Shown: one piece after another, positions 1 to 8,252 of the stretch | Layout of the letters: every line of letters starts with the position of its first letter | Position numbering within the stretch: the stretch's first letter is position 1 | DNA from: Phycisphaerales bacterium | Lineage (GTDB): Bacteria; Planctomycetota; Phycisphaerae; Phycisphaerales; UBA1924 | Length of the DNA stretch: 64,000 bases | Assembly: GCA_026982335.1 (NCBI GenBank) | Contig: JALSHH010000045.1 | Coordinates: forward strand, 1 to 64,000 | Direction: 5' to 3' | The notes under the pieces: generated by a model | What the model was told of the DNA's origin: nothing | Databases searched by the model: none | Seen by the model: only the letters and a program-made list of their open reading frames with translations | Translations under genes and position numbers: made by a program

Positions 1-276
1 CGATTGATCATTTCGACAATCAAACTGAGCGAACAAGAGGCATTTTCGTGCGCAGATTGTGTTTCAGAATCACTGATTCATCTGCATTTACCAACTAATC
101 CCGCGCGGCTGAGTTTTTGGACCCTACAGGGTTGGAGTTTGCAGCCTGCCTCCAATTTGAGGCGCGGATTGAGAACCAGTCTCGAAAGTGTCTCTGCGGC
201 TGCTTTTCCGAAGAGGGTTGCGGGACCACTATTGCGGCCTGCTAGGGCTCACTCCCGGCGGAACAGTTCGGGCAAA

Positions 277-1188
277 TTAAGGTTGAACAACATCTGGCTC
301 TTGGTATTGGGGGGTTATGGAATAGATGTTATCTTCGAGTGTTGAAGGGTCGCCATCGGGGCCCGCAGAGTAGAAGTATGGACGGTTTCCGATGGTGAGT
401 CCGCCATCGGAGTCTGGGAGGAGATCGAAGTCGGAAAGTTGTTGCTGGTTTACTCCTCCTTGGGTAGGGCCGCCTAGGCCATAGTCTGCGTCGATGAGTC
501 TATTTCGGCGTACAAACTTCATACGAACACGAGTTGCGGGATTGGTTGGGAGAGCACCGAGTGTAAAGAAGGGTTTGTTGGGATTGACGATATTGACAGG
601 TCTTCCCGCATCTCCCAAATTTCTTGGCTCCGCTTCAATGATGCCGTCAAATTTAGGATGGACATAGCGGATAGGGTTTCCCCATGCGTCGAATACCGTA
701 AGGAGAAAAGGCTGAACTTCTTCATCTGCAGAGTAGTTTTGAGCAAACTCAGGATCGATCCCGCTGATGATCTCCTGGGCTTCGGGGACAACAGATGCAG
801 ATTGAATGAAGAGTGCAACAGAGTTGACGAGATTAAGCTCATCAGAGGTGAGTTCTCGTGCTCTACCATCGATTGCGGGATAGAAGGCACTGAGATTTTG
901 GCCACCAAAGGATGGCATGGCGTTTTGAATGGCTGTGGGGAGATCGGCGTAGGGAATTTCGACAAGCGGAGGCGGATTATCGCCTTTGGCGTCAATGTAG
1001 GCAGCGAGTACCTGATCGAGCGATTGGATGACGCCTTTGGTGGCATGTTTTTTGCCAGTATTGACTACGGCAGTCCCAACCATGGTGGTAATTCCGACAA
1101 GGATGGCAATGATGGCAATGACAACCATAAGCTCAACGAGAGAAAATGCTGATCGGCTTGAGACTTTGGATTTTCCGGGACTGCTCAT
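277..1188 (-). CDS. type II secretion-type pseudopilin (prepilin N-terminal methylation protein)
   Basis: A 303-residue protein with a class III prepilin leader: a short basic N-terminus, then AFSLVELMVVIAIIAIL. Prepilin peptidase would cut between Ala14 and Phe15 and leave Glu19 at mature position 5, the residue that pilins use to dock into the filament. Ala rather than the usual Gly at -1 is less common. The rest is a soluble globular domain that I do not recognise beyond the pseudopilin type. The start is supported by AGGAG 9 bases upstream. It lies 127 bases downstream of secA on the same strand. Large Planctomycetes prepilin-like proteins are numerous and their exact roles are mostly unknown, so a filament or secretion role is inferred from the N-terminus alone. 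Confidence 0.85.
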   Translation of the reverse strand: MSSPGKSKVSSRSAFSLVELMVVIAIIAILVGITTMVGTAVVNTGKKHATKGVIQSLDQVLAAYIDAKGDNPPPLVEIPYADLPTAIQNAMPSFGGQNLSAFYPAIDGRARELTSDELNLVNSVALFIQSASVVPEAQEIISGIDPEFAQNYSADEEVQPFLLTVFDAWGNPIRYVHPKFDGIIEAEPRNLGDAGRPVNIVNPNKPFFTLGALPTNPATRVRMKFVRRNRLIDADYGLGGPTQGGVNQQQLSDFDLLPDSDGGLTIGNRPYFYSAGPDGDPSTLEDNIYSITPQYQEPDVVQP

Positions 1189-1315
1189 GTCTGGGTTCTC
1201 CTGTGGTGCGTTCGCCGGCTTTGAAAGCGGAGGTTCTGTCTACAATGATGATGTCCCGCATCTGTGGGAGTATACGGATGATGTTTGTGCCCGGATGCGT
1301 TTGTCTGGGCGTGAA

Positions 1316-4300
1316 TCAGTTGTCCTGATTGGGATTTACTTCCGGTTTTGTTGGTTTTTTGGACTTTGGGGCGGGCTCAGGGGTAAGGGAGAATCCTGGG
1401 CCCATGATTGATGAGCCCAAGATATTACCTAAACCTAAAGGCGGCTGTTTTGGTTTCATTTGCTGGGGTGGCGGTGCTGGTCGCGGGCGCGGTGCGGGGG
1501 CTTGTCTTGGCGGTGCTAAGCGAGCTTTGAAAATTACATCGGTAACCTTTTCGCGAATATTTCGCATCATGTTAAGGAACATGCGTTGTCCTTCGCGCTT
1601 GTATTCGATTTTGGGGTCGGTTTGCGCAATAGCACGGAAACCGATGGAATCTCGGAGTTGATCCATTTCGTAGAGGTGGTCTTTCCACGATTGATCGAGG
1701 GTTTCAATAAGAACCATTTGCTCAAACTGAACGAGTTCCGGGCGATCAAGGGTTTCAACGCGGGCTCGGATGGCGTCTTCACGGTCGTCCTTGTCGAGAT
1801 AGCGCATGCGGGGGGTGATGCCTTGATTGTAGATTGACTTGAGGTATTCATCGAGCTCATCTTCGGTTGTGGTTGCCAGTGCAGCATTGATTTTTTCTTC
1901 AAGGTCATCGATGGAAACCTTTTTGGCCATGGCATCAACTAATCGCTGGCGCATCTTCGGAGGTGGGGTCGTCATAATTTCATTCATGGTAAGATCAAGA
2001 TTGATGCGTTCTTTGGCCCATTTGACGAGACCTTCAAACGCAGCGGTTCGGTCTTGCTTGGCAATCACCATGGTTGTCTGCATGATATAATCGACGGGGA
2101 ACTCTGCTTCGCGGGTGCGGTAGAGGTCTTGTGCGCGTTCGATGACAAGGTCGCGAACGCGAAGATCTTCATCGTTACTTGCTTTGACGATTTCATCTGG
2201 TGTGATCTCGAAGGTGAACTTTTCCTTGATCCACTTGCTCAGACGAACCGGTCCGTAATTCTTATCGGCAAAGAGTGCAATTTCACCAAGGTCAGCATGG
2301 TCGATCTTTGTGAAGGCTGCCTCTTCGAGCATTTCTTGGACTTTTCTCCTGTTTGCAGCACCACTTTCGCGGAGATCACCGGTGTCGAGCTCGACACCAA
2401 AGTGGTTTTTCGCCCAATTGTGGAGTCCGGCTGAATCAAACTCCATGAGGAATTCTGAGGACTCTTCCGGAATATATTCACCAAGGGTCACGGCGATGTT
2501 GGCAGCGATATCCTGCTTGGCGAGTTTACGAATGGTGATGTCCATCTCAACAGCATCTTTGCCTTTGAGTCTTTCAGGGAGGATGGAGCAATCGAGTATT
2601 TCTCGCGCATACTCGGCTGCGCACTGGGCGGGGAAGTCTGGATCGAGGTATTCGTTGATGGCGTCATCGACCACTTCCTCGATGTATTCGAAGATGAGAG
2701 ATTTCACCTGCCGACCTTCAAGAATGCCTTGGCGGAGTCCATAAAATCGCTGGCGTTGGTGCTCCATAACCTCGTCGTATTCGAGGATGTTTTTCCGTTG
2801 CTGGAAGTTGCGTTCTTCGACTTTCTTCTGGGCTCGTTCAACATTCTTGGAGAGCCAAGGATGCTCGATGGCATCACCTTCTTTCATGCCCAGGCGTGAG
2901 AGAAGCTTCATCGTGGTTTCGCCAGCAAACATCTTCATAAGATCGTCTTCGAGCGAGACGAAGAAACGCGACGACCCCTTATCACCTTGGCGTCCGGATC
3001 GCCCTCGGAGCTGGTTATCAATTCGGCGTGATTCATGTCGTTCGGTGCCGATGACATGGAGTCCGCCGAGATCTTCGATATTGTTGAACCAGCGAAGACG
3101 GTGGAGCTTGCAGCGGCCGTTCCTGTCGAGTTCAGCACGGAGTTCTTCGGCGCTGGCGGTTTGGGCTCCTTTGCCTCCCATCCATGTGTATTCGTTGGCC
3201 CAGTGACGCAAGAGCATGAGTTCGAGTTCTTCGAATGGCATGTCCTCGGCTTGGCGTTTATTGATGCCTTCGGTTTTGAGGATGGTTGGTGCAATTTTCC
3301 GGTAGACATTTTCGCGAAGTTCTTCGTCGCTCATGCTGGACTTGAGTGATTTGGAAGCAAGAGATCTTTTGAGAAGGTGTTGGATAAAGTCTTCACGAGT
3401 AAATTGTCCGAGTTTGATGTCGGTGCCTCGCCCGGCCATGTTGGTGGCGATCATGACCGCACCGAGTTGCCCCGCACCTTCGACAACTCCTGCTTCTTGT
3501 TCGTGCTGTTTAGCGTTAAGAACGGCATGTTGGATTTGATACTTACTTTTAAGCATCTTGGCAACCATCTCAGATTTTTCGACTGAAGTCGTTCCCACGA
3601 GGATGGGCCTACCCACATCATGAAACTCTTTAATTTCATCAACAATGGCATCCCATTTGTCCTTTTCACGCAGGAACATGAGATCATCGTGGTCCTCGCG
3701 GGCGATGGGCTTGTTGGTCGGGATAGAGACAACCTCGAGGGAGTAGATGTCGTGGAACTCTTGGGCTTCGGTGTCGGCCGTGCCGGTCATGCCTGAGAGA
3801 GATTTGTACATTTTAAAGAAATTCTGAACCGTTACCGAAGCGACCGTCTGCGTCTCGGGCTTGATAGGGACGCCTTCTTTGCATTCAACGGCTTGATGAA
3901 GCCCATCAGACCATTGGCGGCCAATCATGGGACGCCCGGTATTGGTATCGACGATGACGATGGTGGGTTCAGTCCTTCCGGTCATGCGATCGGGAACATC
4001 CATAACAATGTAATCTTTGTCTCGGGTGTAGACGGCATAGGCGCGAAGAGCTTGCTCAAGGAGATGGGGAATGTCCATATTCTCATCGACATAAAAAGAG
4101 CCAACACCTGCCATTTTTTGAGCTTCAGCGATACCGTCGTGCGTAAGATGGGCAGATTTTCGATCCATCTCGAGCTCATAATATTGTATGTGGCGATCGC
4201 GCTTTGATTCGAGCTCGGGAAGAGCTGCTTGGGCATCTTTGAGTTTCTTTTGCAATGCGGGGACTTCGGATTTATCGCGAGTTTGACGAATATCGCCTTC

Positions 4301-5371
4301 GAGTCCTTTGATGGTTTCTTTACAAAGTGTAACTTGGTTTTCGATCTCCTGCCAAGGCCTTTGGAGCTCGACGAGTTTTTTGGCCAGTTCATTGGCAAGC
4401 TGATATCGGGGTTGATCATCGTGGGCTTGGCCTGAGATAATCAGTGGCGTGCGGGCTTCATCGATGAGGGTGGAGTCCACTTCATCAACCACGGCGAACT
4501 GGCGTTTGCGTTGGACCTGCTGCTCGACATTGCGTTTCATGTTGTCGCGGAGATAGTCGAATCCGAATTCAGAAGTCGTGCCATAGACGACATCGCAGCG
4601 ATACATGTCGCGTTTGACTTCTTCGGGCTGCATGTGCATGGGGTGGATCGCCCCTGCGGTCAGACCCATTTTGAGGAAAAAAGGAAAGGTCCAGTCGCGG
4701 TCACGCTGAACGAGGTAGTCGTTCACGGTGACAACATGGACTTGTTGGCGTTGGACGCAGGCCATGTAGGTGGCCAGTGGAGCAACAATGGTCTTTCCTT
4801 CACCAGTTTTCATTTCGGCGATTTTCCCTTGCCCCAGAACCATGCCGCCAATGAGCTGAACATCGAAAGGACGAGCACGGAAGGGAGGCTTGGATTCGGG
4901 GTAGAGCTCACGGACAGCATCGTAGAGTTCAACGGGGATATCGACTTGGAGAAATGGAGGAACATCGGTTGGGTGGCCGAGGTAGATGCCTTCGGCTTTG
5001 GCGGGTTCGAGGGTGTCAATTTCGGCTTGAACTTGCTTGTAGAGGAGCTGAGCAGCGTCGGGAAGGACTGATGGATCGAAATCGTGCTCGGGGTTAAAGA
5101 TGTTGCGGATGCCCACTGCCCGATCCATGCCTTCACGGGCAGCTGCGAAGACTTCAACAAGAAGGTCGTCGGGTTTCTCGCCCTGATCGAAGCGATCACG
5201 GAACTCGTCGAGCTTGGCACGAAGTTGAGCATCGGTGAGGGTACGCATCTGAGGTTCGAGTTGACCGATGGCTTCAACGCGGGTGGTGTAGCGTTTGACG
5301 ATTCGTTCGTTTCGTGAGCCGAAGACCTTGGAGAGGAGTTTGCCAACGATGGGAATTTCTGAGCTTGCCAT
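1316..5371 (-). CDS. secA: SecA preprotein translocase ATPase, greatly enlarged
   Basis: SecA drives post-translational export through SecYEG by ATP hydrolysis. Visible signatures are Walker A (MKTGEGKT, near residue 193), DEVDSTLIDEARTPLIISG, GMTGTADTEAQEF, NMAGRGTDIKLG (near 647), GTERHESRRIDNQLRGRSG (near 770) and LDQSWKDHLYEMDQLRD (near 1227). At 1351 residues it is about 450 longer than E. coli SecA. The extra length sits in three places: about 70 residues before the FDVQLIGGMVLGQ motif, about 75 between GRGTDIKLG and GGLHVIGTERHE, and about 235 in the helical scaffold/wing region after ILEYDEVMEHQRQR. The C-terminus is Pro-rich and ends in PNQDN, without the Cys-rich zinc motif that binds SecB. 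The reading frame is unbroken and all motifs are intact, so it is likely functional. The start has no strong ribosome binding site. Confidence 0.97.
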   Translation of the reverse strand: MASSEIPIVGKLLSKVFGSRNERIVKRYTTRVEAIGQLEPQMRTLTDAQLRAKLDEFRDRFDQGEKPDDLLVEVFAAAREGMDRAVGIRNIFNPEHDFDPSVLPDAAQLLYKQVQAEIDTLEPAKAEGIYLGHPTDVPPFLQVDIPVELYDAVRELYPESKPPFRARPFDVQLIGGMVLGQGKIAEMKTGEGKTIVAPLATYMACVQRQQVHVVTVNDYLVQRDRDWTFPFFLKMGLTAGAIHPMHMQPEEVKRDMYRCDVVYGTTSEFGFDYLRDNMKRNVEQQVQRKRQFAVVDEVDSTLIDEARTPLIISGQAHDDQPRYQLANELAKKLVELQRPWQEIENQVTLCKETIKGLEGDIRQTRDKSEVPALQKKLKDAQAALPELESKRDRHIQYYELEMDRKSAHLTHDGIAEAQKMAGVGSFYVDENMDIPHLLEQALRAYAVYTRDKDYIVMDVPDRMTGRTEPTIVIVDTNTGRPMIGRQWSDGLHQAVECKEGVPIKPETQTVASVTVQNFFKMYKSLSGMTGTADTEAQEFHDIYSLEVVSIPTNKPIAREDHDDLMFLREKDKWDAIVDEIKEFHDVGRPILVGTTSVEKSEMVAKMLKSKYQIQHAVLNAKQHEQEAGVVEGAGQLGAVMIATNMAGRGTDIKLGQFTREDFIQHLLKRSLASKSLKSSMSDEELRENVYRKIAPTILKTEGINKRQAEDMPFEELELMLLRHWANEYTWMGGKGAQTASAEELRAELDRNGRCKLHRLRWFNNIEDLGGLHVIGTERHESRRIDNQLRGRSGRQGDKGSSRFFVSLEDDLMKMFAGETTMKLLSRLGMKEGDAIEHPWLSKNVERAQKKVEERNFQQRKNILEYDEVMEHQRQRFYGLRQGILEGRQVKSLIFEYIEEVVDDAINEYLDPDFPAQCAAEYAREILDCSILPERLKGKDAVEMDITIRKLAKQDIAANIAVTLGEYIPEESSEFLMEFDSAGLHNWAKNHFGVELDTGDLRESGAANRRKVQEMLEEAAFTKIDHADLGEIALFADKNYGPVRLSKWIKEKFTFEITPDEIVKASNDEDLRVRDLVIERAQDLYRTREAEFPVDYIMQTTMVIAKQDRTAAFEGLVKWAKERINLDLTMNEIMTTPPPKMRQRLVDAMAKKVSIDDLEEKINAALATTTEDELDEYLKSIYNQGITPRMRYLDKDDREDAIRARVETLDRPELVQFEQMVLIETLDQSWKDHLYEMDQLRDSIGFRAIAQTDPKIEYKREGQRMFLNMMRNIREKVTDVIFKARLAPPRQAPAPRPRPAPPPQQMKPKQPPLGLGNILGSSIMGPGFSLTPEPAPKSKKPTKPEVNPNQDN

Positions 5372-5517
5372 TGGGGAGTTCTTTCGTGGTATACCGGTTC
5401 AAAGTGGAAACCGGCAATAGGCTGCACAGATTCATTGAATACGGGCAGCAAAGTATGTATTTTGATATGTTTGACGACCGAAAAGTGGGGATATCAGGAG
5501 AACAGCACGGCACTTTA

Positions 5518-5856
5518 TCAAAGGGCAGGTGGAGGCAGATTGAGAAGCCAATACCCCGGGATTTGATCCGTGAAAACGGCTTGCTCGATTCGAACAGGAC
5601 TTGAATCAGCGATGAAGTCGTCGTCAAGTAAGCTCTCCGGGACAGCAATTCGGAGTTGACACTTGGGAGCAGTGTGGCGATCAACAATGATATCACGCAA
5701 AGCATGGGCGACAGCGCCCGGAATGCGGTCGATGGTATTCGAAGCAGCAGCGCTCACCGAGCAGAGAAGGAGTTGAAAACCAATGGCAGCGACAACAATC
5801 CCAGGCATAGATCCTGAGGTACGCTTGAAATCGAAATGGCAATTTTGTGAATTCAT
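5518..5856 (-). CDS. small putative secreted protein
   Basis: A 112-residue hypothetical protein upstream of secA on the same strand. The start at 5856 is preferred to one further upstream because GGGAAAAA directly precedes it and it gives a plausible signal peptide: a basic N-terminus (about 17 residues), a hydrophobic stretch IVVAAIGFQLLLCSVSAA, and a likely cut after AAA near residue 39. The mature part of about 73 residues has no recognised domain. It could be a periplasmic protein or a spurious frame. Support comes from the signal-peptide pattern and the position between secA and the divergent TSCPD gene. I do not recognise a family. Confidence 0.45.
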   Translation of the reverse strand: MNSQNCHFDFKRTSGSMPGIVVAAIGFQLLLCSVSAAASNTIDRIPGAVAHALRDIIVDRHTAPKCQLRIAVPESLLDDDFIADSSPVRIEQAVFTDQIPGYWLLNLPPPAL

Positions 5857-6084
5857 TTTTTCCCAGTGTTCTGCTTGCACCATGTCATATATCGACCAGT
5901 TCAGTGTCCGGCACCAAATGGAGTCAGAAGCAGATCCGATTATCGGTATATTGTCTACATGAAAGAGTCGATTGTAAAGCCCACATCTCGGTTTGGTCCG
6001 ATATGATTCCGGTCGGCTCTGGCTTCCCACTGCGAGGAACACAGTTTATCATCCCCCCAAACGACATGAACAAGGACCCTCAAG

Positions 6085-6450
6085 ATGCTTGCTACTCGCC
6101 AATCGTTGACTCAAACCCGTGAATCCGTCACACATAAATTCACAATAGATCGGCACGAGGGATACTTGACCATCGGGCTCTACCCTGATGGGACACCCGG
6201 AGAACTGTTTATTAAAATCGCAAAAGAAGGCTCAGCCATTTCAGGAATGTGCCAAGCTTTCTGCCGGGCATTTTCGATTGCTTTGCAATATGGGCTGCCG
6301 GTGGATGAGGCGGTCAAGCGGTTCAAAGGGATGCGGTTTGAGCCCAATGGGACGACGAGTAACCCGGACATCCCGGAAGCGGACTCAATTATTGATTATG
6401 TGGCGAAGTATTTGGAGCTGCACTATGGGGGGGGAAAGGATGAGGGATGA
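6085..6450 (+). CDS. stand-alone TSCPD domain protein
   Basis: A 121-residue protein matching the TSCPD domain, normally found as the C-terminal part of adenosylcobalamin-dependent ribonucleotide reductase (NrdJ). Typical features are YLTIGLYPDGTPGELFIK, a central helix region with SGMCQAFCRAFSIALQYGLP, and FKGMRFEPNGTTSNPDIPEA, followed by a hydrophobic helix SIIDYVAKYLEL. No large reductase subunit lies next to it. The family context suggests a split-off partner of a B12-dependent ribonucleotide reductase, and the window also encodes a PduO-type cobalamin adenosyltransferase at 36.8-37.4 kb. The functional link is inference. A start at 6066 would be out of frame, so 6085 is kept. Confidence 0.8.
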   Translation: MLATRQSLTQTRESVTHKFTIDRHEGYLTIGLYPDGTPGELFIKIAKEGSAISGMCQAFCRAFSIALQYGLPVDEAVKRFKGMRFEPNGTTSNPDIPEADSIIDYVAKYLELHYGGGKDEG

Positions 6451-6507
6451 GCCGTTCGGGATTCGGGGAAGGCGCGATGAGGGAAAAAGAAGATGAGGGG
6501 AGGAAAC

Positions 6508-7476
6508 TTAGGCAATTCGGTTTGGCGGTTCTTGCCCTTCGAGAACCGCTTTTATGTTGGTGAGGACCATTTGGGTCATGGCCTCTCGCCAGACGATTTC
6601 GGCAGAACCGATATGTGGGGTAAGGGTGACATTATTCAAGGCGATGAGGTCGGGGTGGATAGCGGGTTCGTTTTCGTAGACATCAAGGCCAGCACCCCAG
6701 AGTTTGCCGGTGGCGAGGGCGTCGGCGAGGGCGGATTCATCGATCACTGGGCCTCGGCTTGTGTTGACGAGGATGGCAGTGGTTTTGAGGAGTTTTAAGT
6801 TGTCGCGGTTGATCAAATGCCGGGTTTGGGGGGTCAATGGGGTGTGAATGGAAACGACATCAGCTTGGGATAGCCCTTCTTCGAGGGTGACGCGGGTAGC
6901 ACCCAGTGGGGTGATCTCAAAGTCGATGTGGCGGGATCGGGCTGTGTAAAGGATAGACATGCCGAAGGCTTTGGCACGGATTGCGGTGGCGTATCCGATG
7001 CGTCCTGCACCAACGATATGAATTTTCTTGTTGCACAGGTCCATACCGAGAAACTCCGACATACCGAGGTGGCCATGTTTTGGATAAGTGGCTGAGCGGG
7101 CGTATTGATCAGCTTCGATAAGTCGGCGAGCAACTGATTGGATGAGTAGCCATGCGAGATTGGCAGTGCCTTCGGTGACGGCATCTGGAGTGTTGCAGAC
7201 AATAATCCCCCTGTTTTTACAGGCCGAAATGTTGATATTGTCGAAACCAACCGCAAAGTTGCAAATTATTTGGAGTTGATCACCTGCAGCATCAAGCAAG
7301 GCAACATCGATCGGATCGGTATACATGGTAACCAGTGCACAAAGCCCTGGAACAAAGCTCAACAGATCAGCATGTGATGCTTTGTGCTTGCCGAGCGTTT
7401 TTACGCAAACCCCTTGCATTTCAAGGTTTCCGGGTACCGTTCGTGTAAATCCGACAACAGGTTGAGTGATAGTCAT
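6508..7476 (-). CDS. D-isomer-specific 2-hydroxyacid dehydrogenase (glyoxylate/hydroxypyruvate reductase type)
   Basis: NAD(P)H-dependent reduction of a 2-oxo acid such as glyoxylate or hydroxypyruvate is the expected reaction. The protein has about 322 residues with the Rossmann motif IVGAGRIG and the family's catalytic triad: Arg in NTSRGPVIDE, Glu in DVYENEPAIHP and His in LTPHIGSAE. The substrate side carries CNFAVGFDNI, where glyoxylate reductases usually have a similar VGYDNID. The start at 7476 (MTITQPVVG) fits the N-terminus of the family better than the 17-residue upstream extension. It faces away from the HU gene and ends convergently with the TSCPD gene, with no obvious partner. 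The exact substrate cannot be read from sequence. Confidence 0.9.
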   Translation of the reverse strand: MTITQPVVGFTRTVPGNLEMQGVCVKTLGKHKASHADLLSFVPGLCALVTMYTDPIDVALLDAAGDQLQIICNFAVGFDNINISACKNRGIIVCNTPDAVTEGTANLAWLLIQSVARRLIEADQYARSATYPKHGHLGMSEFLGMDLCNKKIHIVGAGRIGYATAIRAKAFGMSILYTARSRHIDFEITPLGATRVTLEEGLSQADVVSIHTPLTPQTRHLINRDNLKLLKTTAILVNTSRGPVIDESALADALATGKLWGAGLDVYENEPAIHPDLIALNNVTLTPHIGSAEIVWREAMTQMVLTNIKAVLEGQEPPNRIA

Positions 7477-7699
7477 GATAGACAATAGGTTCTTGAAGTT
7501 TGAAAATTGATACCCCTCTAGTCTCAAGTTGACCGCACGGATTCATACCGCACACGATTTCCACGGAAGTTTTTTTCAAATTCCCGAGAAAAACAGGACA
7601 AAATGGAGTTGCTATGCCGAGAAATGTGCGGTAAAACAAGTGTGTTCGGAGCAACACACATCGCAGCATTTCCGGAAAATGCAGAATGGAGTATTAGCT

Positions 7700-8155
7700 A
7701 TGGCGAAGAGAACCACGAAGAAAAACACGACCCGTCGTCCTGCGAAAAAAACGGCTGCTCGCAAGGCACCTGCCAAGAAAAAGGCATCTGCGAAGAAGGC
7801 GGCACCGAAGGCTGCTGCAACAAAAAAACCGGCAAAAATTGTATCCGCCAAGGATAAACCGCGCACCAAATCTGAAGTGTTGACAGTTATTTCTGATCAT
7901 GTCGGCATCTCGAAGAAGGAGGTTGCTGCCGTTTTTGATGTCATGGGTGAAATGATCGAGAAGGATCTCAAGAAGAACGCTTGTGGTGCATTCAATGTTC
8001 CAGGCATGATGAAGGTTTCAGTTCAGCGCAAACCTGCCACCAAGGCACGCAAGGGCATCAATCCATTTACCAAGGAAGAAATGATCTTCAAAGCCAAGCC
8101 AGCACGCAATGTCGTGAAAGTTCGTCCACTTAAGGGTTTGAAGGATCGCGTTTGA
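7700..8155 (+). CDS. HU-family DNA-binding protein with histone H1-like N-terminal tail
   Basis: A nucleoid protein in two parts. Residues 1-55 are Lys/Ala-rich and low in complexity, with KK, AKK and PAKK repeats like eukaryotic histone H1 tails. Residues 55-151 form an HU/IHF-like domain: KSEVLTVISDHVGISKKEV, then a beta-arm region with GINPFTKEEMIFKAKPARN, which binds the DNA minor groove in this family. The start is at 7700, with GGAG 8 bases upstream; the longer frame to 7529 has no such signal. It is monocistronic, with a strong terminator 20 bases after the stop. Basic tails of this kind on HU occur in several bacteria and probably add sequence-independent DNA binding and compaction. 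Confidence 0.9.
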   Translation: MAKRTTKKNTTRRPAKKTAARKAPAKKKASAKKAAPKAAATKKPAKIVSAKDKPRTKSEVLTVISDHVGISKKEVAAVFDVMGEMIEKDLKKNACGAFNVPGMMKVSVQRKPATKARKGINPFTKEEMIFKAKPARNVVKVRPLKGLKDRV

Positions 8156-8174
8156 TTTTTGATTGAATACAGCC

Positions 8175-8211
8175 AATATGCCCCGGATTATGAATCTGGG
8201 GCATATTTTTT
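8175..8211 (+). terminator. intrinsic terminator of the HU-like gene
   Basis: A perfect inverted repeat AATATGCCCC / GGGGCATATT with a 13-base loop is followed by a run of six T. It starts 20 bases after the HU-like stop codon. The A tract on the other arm may let it also serve the convergent lipoprotein gene that ends at 8253. Confidence 0.85.
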
Positions 8212-8252
8212 GACACCTGTGTCACACGGGGCGTCCTTGGTTGGCAGTTGGC

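Noticed and set aside
1-276. The first 276 bases
   Set aside because: One 113-residue plus-strand frame is mostly low-information; I see no gene or structure there.
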